From positions 62,001 to 126,000 of the forward strand of contig JAQOTA010000070.1 in the NCBI GenBank assembly GCA_029532415.1: DNA of 64,000 nt. Direction: 5' to 3'. Below, piece after piece: positions 34,674-45,000 of the stretch. The number at the start of each line of letters is the position of its first letter. The stretch's first letter is position 1. The notes under the pieces were generated by a model. That model was not told the DNA's origin. It worked only from the letters and a program-made list of their open reading frames with translations, and made no database searches. A program made the translations under genes and the position numbers. The stretch is from Marasmius tenuissimus. Taxonomy: Eukaryota; Basidiomycota; Agaricomycetes; Agaricales; Marasmiaceae.

Positions 34674-35840
34674 GCCAGGAATGAATTAGGCATTCCACAT
34701 AAGCCCTGTAAAATATGCCGAGCATATTGCCGAGATATGTGGGCGACATATCCACGATATGGTGGCCATATCTTGGTCCCTGGGTCACATCACGCATGAG
34801 AATGTCACTTGTGACCTATGAATGTCGTTGTCATCGTTGTCGTTGCCGTCGCCGCCACCGCTGCTGGACACTGGTTGACCTAAATTTTGAGCTGCTTGTA
34901 TTTTTGATCAAAGACTGTATTCAGACTATTTAGGGTACATGCATGGCAATAGGGTACTCGTAAATTAAGAGAAATGTTTAGCCAACTTATTCCAATCCCC
35001 CCTGCTCGCCCGACGCCGGCAACCTGACCCTTCCTCAATCCACTGGCAACTGTCCCCGATTTGGTATGCAGCACTATTAAGGAGCTTGTCAGCAATTCAA
35101 GGATACAGTTTGGCATACAGCGGGAACTTACTCAATTACTCAAGAGAGCGAGAAGAGCGTTGAGAGATAGAGGATGAACATGCGGGTCAGAGGCAAAGGA
35201 CAAGTCAGAAGCGGCTGCGCCTGACAGGTAGCGAAGTTCAACATGGAGCAAAGAGACACAAACATTACGAAGCCTCGATACGTGTCATGGCTGTTTGCCC
35301 ACTTTCCTTCCAACTCTCATGTTTGCTGCTTGGACTCAGTGAAAATTCTACAAGGCCCTTTTCTGGTCCATCATCAAGGTAAGTTCCTACTCTGCGCTCT
35401 CATATCATGGTTCCTGCTGATAATATTTAACCACAGCCAAGTTGCATACAACATCAAGGACAGTTGCCAGTGGATTGAGGAAGGGTCAGGTTGCCGGCAT
35501 TGGGCGAGCGGGGGGGGATTGGAATAAGTTGGCTAAACATTTCTCTTAATTTACGAGTACCCTATTGCCGTGCATGTACCCTAAATAGTCTGAATACAGT
35601 CTTTGATCAAAAATACAAGCAGCTCGAAATTTAGGTCAACCAGTGTCCAGCAGCAGCAGCGGCAACAACAACAACAACGATGACAACGACATTCATAGGT
35701 CACAAGTGACATTCTCATGCGTGACGTGACCCAGGGACCAAGATATGGCCACCATATCGTGGATATGTCGCCCACATATCTCGGCAATATGCTCGGCATA
35801 TTTCACAGGGCTTATGCGGAACACCTAATTCATTCCTGGC
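34674..35840. mobile_element. element with two 382-base inverted repeat arms
   Basis: Left arm 34674-35055 and right arm 35459-35840 are inverted complements of equal length, nearly identical except in a short simple-repeat part (cgttgtcgttgccgtcgccg against caacaacaacaacaacg). Both arms carry a short inner palindrome-rich part around catatcttggtccctgggt. The 404-base centre shows no domain. The structure is that of a foldback element or a non-autonomous DNA transposon with long TIRs. The right end lies at the point where the duplicated block resumes. Confidence 0.75.
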
Positions 35841-35844
35841 CGTG

Positions 35845-36470
35845 TAGCTTTCGTGGCATCACTGGAGAAGAGTGGAATGTACGTAATGGTGGTAGCGGCT
35901 AGGCTGGGGCTTGGGAGGAGGAATCTGAGAAGGTGCCACAGGTGAGTAGACCTCTTTGTCTGCCTTCTCATTTCACCAGTTGATTCTGCTCATCGCTTAC
36001 AAGGTCTTTTGAAGATACATTGCGGCGTCGCCGTAGAGAAGCGTTACCTTCAGAATCTTGCCATTGCCGTTCCATATATTCTCATCAGCGCCCTCAACCC
36101 ATACCGTACAAGAAATGTCTACGAGTCGAGCACGCAAAGAAGGGTTTTAGCTACGCGGAAGGGATCTTAAGAATCACTCTGCGCGTCAGTGTCTTCGTAT
36201 CAGGAGCATGACGCGCGACCATAAACCACCCTCCCTATACACCTCACTCATGCGCGACGATACAAAGAAGGCACAACTACGCGGCTGATTTCAGTTCCCC
36301 CATTGTCATCTAGGCTCGGTATTCGACGTTTTTGCCATATCTTTGTCTTCTAAGCCAGCATAACGCGAACGAAAACGCTCAACTCGCCAGACGTTCTTGT
36401 ACGTGGATCTGGTCATACTACCGACCGTACTCGGACTGGTAGCTGAGGTCAGCACTATCACTTGAACGCT
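35845..36470. repeat. duplicated block, right part (pairs with 52005-52730)
   Basis: Ordered matches on the same strand include cttgggaggagga (35909) with tttgggaggagga (52059), cattgcggcgtcgccgtaga (36019) with cgtcgcggcgtcgccgaaga (52174), gagcacgcaaagaagggttt (36127) with gattcacgcaaagaagggtct (52310), and cgttcttgtacgtggatctgg (36391) with cgtccttgtacgtaggtctgg (52621). Together with 18240-19340 this reconstructs the same order as the unsplit copy at 51.2-52.7 kb. Confidence 0.6.
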
Positions 36471-37361
36471 GAACAGGTGATGGTTCTCTGGATTATTGGT
36501 TACTGTGCCGGAATCCGGAATACGGCCCGGTGGAGGAGCTGGACTTGGCGCCAGTAATGGGGTGGCAGGCCCAGCGAGGGAGATGAAACGGACGTCGGTG
36601 CTGAGGAGTACATATTCTCTCGGTGAGCAGCCTCGTTTACTTGTTCGCCTCTTTTCCGGGCTAACGCATGTTGCTGGTGATCACAGGTGGGCCTCCAATC
36701 CTTTGCCCTCCTTCTGGGAAGGATGGAATCGTCAGTATGAGCGCTGAAGAACCCGACGAGTGGTGCTGTCCTGGGCTCGGAGCCGATATCCCTTTGCATA
36801 CCTGCCACCAGAACAGAACACCGAATCTGGGTTTCCATCGGTTCCATCCTCTCAGACTGTGGCTTTCGCGTTTTCCTCACTAGACATACGGCGGTGGATA
36901 CGAAAGACGCAGACACGGCCCTGGATCTGGGAGAACATTGAGTGATTGATATTCTTCGTATTCATGTCACAGATTCCGAATATGGCAATGAATCGATTGG
37001 CCGGTAGCGGGTCGTAACTTGCAAGCGATTGTGTGTGTTCCCGGGCAGCTGGCAGGTAAAAAAATCGAAGCCCCACCTGCGAAGTATCATTATGTCCTCC
37101 CCCATGATCTGTTGGACTCGCAGACTTGTCGCATCTACTTGATGAGAGGGTTGCGCAGCCTCTGTCACGGTTCGAGAACTGACCTGATAGATTTGTACAC
37201 GACTTGCTGTAATCTGCAGTCGCAATCAGTGCGTAAAGAGCAAGAATATTTGATTACGAACAAAGGGAATGTGTACGATAAAGAACGACAGAAAAAATGA
37301 GTGGAAGGGACTTATTAGTCCGTAACTTATTGGTCCGTAGTATTGATGGTATGAGACTGCA
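36471..37361. other. no supported gene
   Basis: Open frames overlap on both strands, but none shows a family motif or a consistent exon chain. The 3' flank of the copper radical oxidase lies at the right edge. Confidence 0.4.
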
Positions 37362-39900
37362 TTACGCGGGGATGATGGTTGTGGCAATATCGCGTCCCTC
37401 ACCCTCACCTCCTCCTTCCATCTGGGTGCCCTTGAGCTTGAGGCTCGGTCCCGAGGTCGAGCGGAGCATGCTATTACCAAGATGAGTTGAAGGAAAGTCA
37501 AATACTAAGCGAAAGAACTCACTTGTCGATAGCAGCTTGATCCACGGGGGGAGACTCCCCAGTCCCAATGATGGTCTTGTGTCCAAAGCTAGGAACTCCT
37601 TCATCGGTAACAACATAGATGAAGGCAGGTCCGGGTGGGTAATGCTTTCCAGAGGGAGGTCCGGTGATGGTCAAGGTCTTCTTATCCTCGGATAAGCTGG
37701 AGATTAGTTTGACTGAGCGCTGATCCATATGAACACCATGTGTAGCGAAGCCTAAATCCATTGCCCATACTGAAAGGACACGATGAGCAAATACGAGGTA
37801 TACAGGTAGCTGGATACGGACCAGAAGCGCCCTGCGCAGTAGACGGGAGTGACACCGACAATGTGAATGTTGCTCCGTGGTTTACAGTTGCAGGGAGACC
37901 GGTATATGTGGGACGAGGTTGCGACATATATGGTGGAGAGTAGAACTCCACACTACGGACGACATGATTCAGGCATTCGCGGCCAAGATGTGGCTGGCAC
38001 TTACCGGTACTCAGTCTGGTACTTCGTGTTGCTCACATTCTCGTTTGGATTGGACCCAGCTAATCAAGGTGTCAACAAGACATTCAGAGTGAGGAAAACA
38101 TCCTTCCTACCAAGTAGGACACTGCCGTTCGGGGTGAGGCTCGCCGTAGAATGATAAACCCTGGGGATAGTCGATGCGGGAATTCCAGAGCTTGAAAAGC
38201 GGCTTCCTTCCGGCGCAGTCGGGTCGTAAACCACTGGCGTGAAGGCTGGATTATCAGCGTTGCTCTGACCAACCTGATCGCCGACCTGTTGATGTGTTCT
38301 CGTGAGTACGGCATTAAGGTCGCGGAATCAACTTGATGGTACGAACATTCCCATAGCCAGCTACGCCAGTCTGGGCGCCATTGACAATCAGGACTCTTCC
38401 GTCAGGCAGGAGTATTAGTTCGGGCATGATCCGGGGAGTTGGCATGTCTTCGACTTTCCAGCCGGTTGCGATGCCGACGGCATTGAGGACCATCCTTGCG
38501 CATTGAGAAGAGGCGGGAGTTTGGGATGACATAGACGAAGGGTCTGCTGTGTCCGAGACTGTCGAGCCGCCACAGATCATGATTTCGGGTGTGTAACCAT
38601 TTTCAGGAGTAAGAGGGAGTAGTACGGCGCCGGCAGAAAAAGGAGAGCTAGCATGGCGGGCGAGAATTGAACTTCAGTCAAACCTCCAGCGGCGGAATAG
38701 AGCAACTTTTGGTACCTGATTCGTACACCATTCGGAATTCCTGGCAGGGGCACTTCGATATTTGTCTTCCAGTTGAACAGCATAGCAGCTTGGTTGGCAG
38801 CCACAAAGATGTTGCCGTCAGGGAGCTGGACGAGAATGGGGAAATGGTTGCCATTGAGGGTGTTGACCATGAACTGACTGTGGATTTGAACGCCGTTGGC
38901 ACCTTGGAACACATCAGTGATTCCAATAGAGTGGAACTCCGTGGGTCCGACCTACCATGGATGTTCTTCGGTGGGAAGAACTCATATGAAGGATTGTTGA
39001 CCCCTTCCCCGTTGATGAAACTAAAGAGGGCTTTAGCGAACGCGACGAGGAAAAGAAAGCAAACGGGGCACAAACCCGCCCCAAGTAGAGCCACTGAAAG
39101 ACGGAATATCAGTGTCCAAGCCTATATTTGTATGTTTGTGGCCAACTTACCCCCAAATGATGACAGAACCGTCTTCAATTCTCACCTATAATGCAATTGC
39201 ATGAGTCATAGTGTCTTACAACAGGCAGTGAAAACCAGCAGAAAAGCTCACTGATGAAGGATACCAGCGCGCTGAGGTAAGTCTAATCCGGTTCGGATTC
39301 TCGTAGACGTCGCATGCCCCGTCCATACAGGGGTTGAACATACGCAATGCCTGCAAGCCGTTTGAACCTAAACAAATCAGGTTAGTTGAATCATGAGTAC
39401 GAGCCAAGCCGGGCTAACAAACCAGAGTCGGCCATGGGATTTCCACCTGAGCTGATGAACGTTCCGTTTCCGAGGAAACTTCCGGTAGCGCACCAGGTGT
39501 TGCTCAAGGAATTCAGGGGGCGTACTTCCTTGGTTTCGAGATTGAACTCGGACGCCCATGCGGCATGGCCGTTGACTTGGAGCGGATTGTTTTCGCTTTT
39601 CGTTCTGTGAGACTAATAGATGCAACAGCGGGAAGACGTTACTTACACTTTGTCGAAGATGATGACTGTCGTCTCAGAGACAACCGCCAACTGTTGGGCG
39701 CTTACACCAGTAGTTCTGCGCGGTCCAACGTTAGCGAAGAATGGATTGCTCTGGGAAGAGACTCACCCTTGTTGGGCCAGATCCCAATTTCCTGAAACGA
39801 AGGCCCGTCGGGAGAGGGACCTTGGAGGAACTGTCGCGCAAAGTGCAACCGAGTAGAGGACGGAAGTGGCGATGAGTGAGTGATTCAAGGAGAGACGCAT
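37362..39900 (-). CDS. secreted copper radical oxidase, glyoxal oxidase type
   Basis: This is a secreted enzyme expected to oxidise small aldehydes or alcohols to acids with O2, giving H2O2 for lignin-attacking peroxidases. The start at 39900 gives an N-terminal signal peptide (M-R-L-S-L-N-H-S-L-I-A-T). The kelch-like glyoxal oxidase N-terminal domain includes W-C-A-T-G-S-F (the Cys of the Cys-Tyr cofactor, near 39500), S-A-R-W-Y-P-S-S (Tyr, near 39260) and E-F-F-P-P-K-N-I-H-G. Later come L-P-D-G-N-I-F-V-A-A-N-Q, I-M-I-C-G-G-S and R-V-Y-H-S-T-A-S-L (axial Tyr plus copper His, near 38155). The galactose-oxidase C-terminal domain carries T-H-G-V-H-M-D-Q-R (copper His, near 37735) and F-G-H-K. 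A short glycine-rich extension ends at 37362. All ligands expected for a copper radical oxidase are visible, and the exon chain is open throughout. Start and several introns placed by eye. Confidence 0.85.
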
Positions 39901-41404
39901 TATAGCAATGAGTGGATGGCTGAAAAAAGCAACCTGAGGATCATCTCTTCCATGAGATGAGTTATATACCCACCGAGGAGGCGCGGTTTGAAACATGTTC
40001 GCTAGATCTGATCAAAAGTCGTTGAGTAATATTAGTAGTATTGTCCAGCGAGTGCGTTTAGAGAGCAAGGTGCACGCCGTCTTTCAGTCGGAACACGCAA
40101 AGTACGTCAACCTCTTCTTCAGGTTGACAGGCATGACCGGCGAAGAAAAAGATATGGTGACTCAAGTCTGGCAACCTCAATCGATGGATTGAACGGGGCG
40201 GCAACTGGAAATAACCCACATTCGATGGGGCCAACACTGCGCCTTGATGTTGAAGACGGGTATCAATCTGTCCATTAAGAAACGTTACAGCGTTACGGAT
40301 TGATTCTGAGTGAGAAGAAGACCGAATCAGAGGGCGGCACGCTACGGAGCTCGATTCTTGAGAAAGTGCCCAGACAACCGTGACAATCTGGGGTTTTGTT
40401 TCGTTGCTCTCGATTCAAGCCAGAGGAATGATTGTACTAAAGGATGCACTATTGAGTCACTAGGAAGCGGCAGAGAAAATACCAATCAGATTTAGTGCTT
40501 GTAAGCAATCTAGAAGGTCGAAGTCACGATATCTAGATGCGGGAAGGGGGGGGGGGGGGAGGTTGACAACGATTGAACCGGAAACTTACCACATTACAAG
40601 TTGCGGGTATGATTCAACTTCCGCGTTGCGTAAGAGACACAGTGCAATGATAGATGAATCCACGGAACGATGACATATAACCTTGAGGACTCCACGGTCA
40701 ATCTTCATGCTTCATGCTTCGTGCACAATGCTGTCTCCGAACCAGCGTTACTAGGCTTTCAAGTCATGTCCGCGCCTTCTCGCCCTAAAGAGCTTCTAGT
40801 TCAAACCAGATATAGATCATTGTTTGAATGGGGAGAACGCATACCGAGCCATTTCCATGCAGGTGGGTCCGAGGGTCACTCCAATCCGAACATAAAAGTA
40901 GAGGACAAGAGATAAGCGCTAAGCGCCTATGGGCATTGACGTTAGTAGTAAGCGCCTCGGTGTCTCCCTCCGTTTTTGCCAATCACCGTCGAATACTCGT
41001 CCTGATGATCGCCCCGTCATTCTCAGTGTCAGGCATCTTGGTTTGTTATCACCTCGGAGCAATTCTATTATGGATGCACATGGCTCCAGTGGTAGTAGAT
41101 TATCGGAAACGGACAAGTACATGGTATTTCCGGCTACCACTGCTTATCGAAGGCGCTCACCGACATCCGCGGGCACTGAACACCATTGTGTGCAGCCATG
41201 GTGGTCCTATTTTACTACCAGGTCAAGACAAGATGAACTGTAATGCCCAAATAAGATCCTACCTTCGTGGAAGAAGTTAGCATAACCATCAATGTGAATG
41301 TCTTGAGGAATTCCGTCTAGCATGTTCCCAATACTGGCGGTACGTTGCCCAATACGATGCCCTTCAAGCATCCTGAGTCATGAGTTCCTTGAACGACAAC
41401 AAGG
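39901..41404. other. no supported gene; 14-base G run at 40546
   Basis: The upstream side of the oxidase gene is followed by sequence with no clear gene. A run of 14 G (40546-40559) stands out. A plus frame at 40929-41243 has coding-like composition but no recognised motif. Confidence 0.4.
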
Positions 41405-41725
41405 TGTTGAATCCGTGGACTATAATTAGATCCCGGTATATCCGAAGTCCCGGTTCATACTTCCCGCCATTGTATTATGCGGGACAATGCATTCGCTATT
41501 GTCTTATTCTTCATTGTTCACTATGCTCATATGTACAATTCTATTGTCGTCCTTATATGGTATTCACTATTGTCTCTACATGTATATAAGCTCGTAGGTC
41601 TCTACTTGAATCTATAGTGTGCTTGAGCTTCTACGTCTCGCCTCTACCTCTCTAAACTCCTCTCTGGTAAGTAGTAGTATAGCTATGTTGTAGTCCTCTG
41701 CGCTAGGCGTCATGCCGGCTCATCA
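41405..41725 (+). repeat. 5' LTR of copia element
   Basis: The LTR is 321 bases and TG...CA bounded. It contains a tatataagc TATA-like element near 41580 and is followed directly by the primer-binding site. Confidence 0.95.
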
Positions 41726-41740
41726 GGTTATGGGCCCCGG
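41726..41740 (+). promoter_or_regulatory. primer-binding site, internal fragment of initiator Met tRNA
   Basis: The bases ggttatgggccc immediately after the LTR are complementary to gggcccataacc, the anticodon stem-loop of eukaryotic initiator tRNA-Met. Drosophila copia is known to prime from a cleaved half of this tRNA at the same place. Confidence 0.75.
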
Positions 41741-42025
41741 TTAGCCCGACTACAATGACGAGCGCCTTAATGGCTGCTGTCAGCAACGAGCGCCCCTAGG
41801 CTGCTGTCATCGGCTAGCTAGGCTAGACCTGCATGTTGCCATCGACCTCTTAATTGAGTGCTCGATCCATGGCATTGATGTACGTCCTTCGACGACATCG
41901 GATCTAAAGGATCCAATGCTCCTCGTTGAGCATAGCGCCTTGATGGCTGCTCCCTGTGTTGATTAGACGCATGCTGATGCTGTCTTTTCTAGATCCAACA
42001 CCAAACAACCTAACCTCTTACTACC

Positions 42026-45000
42026 ATGTTCGACGTTAAGAAATTCTTCTCCGGTCGCTTCGACGGCACTGGATTCCGCCAGACCTATAACGGCGAAATG
42101 GAAGCTGTTACCAAGGCTCAAGGCCTCTATCGTCACCTAACTGGTGCGGCTAAGAAGCCTACGTACCCGCTGGGGGAACCTATTGTTCCGACCATTACTG
42201 TCACTACTCCCCCTGGTGGTACTGCTGCGCCTGCAGCTGGAACTGACAGTGACGACGAACCTGATCGTCACCCTCCCACCGATGCTCAGATCACGGCGTA
42301 CAATACTGCGCTAGAATCATGGGAGGAAAAAGACCTCCAGCTGATGGGTATCATTCAGTTGACCTCTACGAAGGAAGTCTTTGAACCTCTAAAAGACATG
42401 GATGCTGCCAAAGCCTGGTCCACTATCGTCACCACCTATGGCGAACCAACTCTGTCTGCCATCTATGGCGACTTCGTCAAGTTGGTTTCCTTCCGGCTTA
42501 CCACTAGCCATCCCCAGGCTGGCATCGCCAAGTTCAAACATTACATTGAACGTCTTGCCGAGGTCGGGGTTGAACTCCCCGAGTTGATCAAAGCCCTCCT
42601 TCTCATCGCAGCTATTCCTCCCGAATGGGACGCCGCTTCCTCTAAATCTCTTCATGATTTCTCAAGAGATCCTGATAGTGACACTGCCCTCACCGTTGGT
42701 GACGTTCATGAAGCCATCATGGTTGAATATGAACGTCAGAACCCTCAGCTTGCCAACCGCCTCTCTGCGGTCAAGCGTGCTGGCAACCGCGAGCCATCTT
42801 TTGGTCAGCAGCAGCGTCCGCCGCAGCAACGACAGCAGCGCGGACAGCAGCAGCGTGGCCAACAGCGTCAACCACAGCAGCAGCAGCAGCAACGCCCATC
42901 TTCGAACCAGAATAACGGTAAGAAGAAGAAGCAGCAGCAGCGTGGTACCCGCGGTGGTATCAATCAGCATCAGGGTCCCGGCAATACCGGCGGTAACAAC
43001 GGTGGTAACAATCGGTCGCATGGTCACTCCCATCTGGCATCCTATGCATCCGTCGTAGCATCCCCCGCTCCTATCCGTCCTTATTCCTCGATCACCGACC
43101 GCAGGGAACGTATCGCGTTGAACGCGGTTAACAACTCCTTGCGCGCTGAGATCGCCAGCGCCCCTCCTGTTCGCACTATGGGATCACCGCCCCCAGCTCA
43201 CTTCACTGGTCACTGGGACAAGTCCTGCGACAGCACTGTCCCTCAGCCAGCTGTCAAGAAGAACCCGGCTGCTATGCAGTCCTTCACCGGCTTCAAGCCA
43301 TCTCAGTCAGTATTTGATGATGTCCGTGGAGCACGTTCCCTTGCTGACAGACTTGGTGCCCCCAAGACGGCGCGGTATCTCAAACCCTTCGAACAGATCG
43401 TCACGTCCGCCACCAATCGTTCGCTCCAGGACCGCATTGAACAACCACGTGCGTCCTCGTCCAAGCGTCTTTTGGAGGATGATGAGGGATATGAGGGAGC
43501 CGGATCTCCTTCTTCTACTTCTTCTAAACGCTCTCGTAGCGCTGATCCTGATGAAGATGTAGAGATGGACTGGGGATCTGACGACGGTATGGAAGACATG
43601 ACCTCTCTATTCGGTAATGATGTTGACAACGATATTGCCGAAGCTGCAGGGGTTGAGGACGTCCCGGATGACGTCTCTCTTGGATCGTTCCACGATGACA
43701 GGCAAGTTACATATCTTGACCTGCTTTCCCAATCTGATGCAACCTTACAGCGATGCTCACAACTAGTTGGTATCAGTAGTTCGCGTCGTAGTCGTAGTGA
43801 TCTGGCATCACTTGTAACATATTGCAATGCTATCTCCACCCACTTCGTGGGTTGTACTCAGTGCAAGGGAAAGAAGAGTGTGAACAACGCACAGGGTTGG
43901 CTCCTTGATTCTGGTGCCTCCTCTCATTTCACGAATGATTTGAATGATTTCGCTGAATATGAATCGCTTGATGGTCCTATCGTAAATACTGCGAATAAGG
44001 GCAACCCTATACAGATCAAGGGTAAAGGCACTGTCTTCATTAAGCATAATGTTGAAGGACATGACGGGAAACTTACTGAGCGCGTTTCGCGTCTCTATCC
44101 TGTCTATTACATACCACAATTGGACATACGTCTACTATCAATGGGAGAGTTCCTTCAAGATGGTCTATCAATTCGTGGAAAAGCGAAGAAGTTAGCCTTC
44201 TATTCATCACAGCGACGACAGTCGCTTGTTTCCTACCCTCATATGCCTGGTCAAACCATTTATTGGGTACACTCGCGGAAAGCATCTGCTGAGGTTTTAA
44301 TGGCCAAGTCGGTCGTTTACAACGTCGACTACGAAATTGAGCACAGACGCTTTGGGCATCCGTCGGATAAAGCCCTGAACAAAGCTCGGAAACATACGCA
44401 AGGTTTCCCACTTGACCTTAAGATGCCTACTAAGAAGACACCTCTGTGTCGTGGTTGTGCTGAAGGCAAGATGCATGAGAAATCGTTCCCCAACTCTACT
44501 ACTAGAGCTTCTAAACCGTTTGAACGCATACATTCGGATTTGAAGTCGTATCCGGTTGAATCATATCACCGGTACAAGTACTACATCTCTTTTCTCGATG
44601 ACTGCACGCCCTACGTTTGGACCTCCAAGCTCAAGACGAAAGACGAGGCAGTACCCGCTTTGAGGGACTTCCTTACTATGGTCAAGACGCAATTCAATGC
44701 TGTTGTCAAGACCTGGATGTCCGATGAAGGGGGAGAGTACAAAGGAGATAAGTTCGATGCAGTACTAAAAGAGTATGGGATCCAGAGGGATCAAAGCATA
44801 CCGTACACACCACAACAAAATGGTCGTGCTGAACGATTTAACAGGACTATTCATGAGAAGGCTGAAGCTCTTCGCTTTGAAGCTTGCATGCCTCAGTCCT
44901 GGTGGGAATTCTGCCATGTGCACGCCGTCCATCTCTACAATCGCACCCCTGTGCAACGTTTGAGCTGGCGAACTCCGTTCGAAATGCTTTACGGCGAAGC

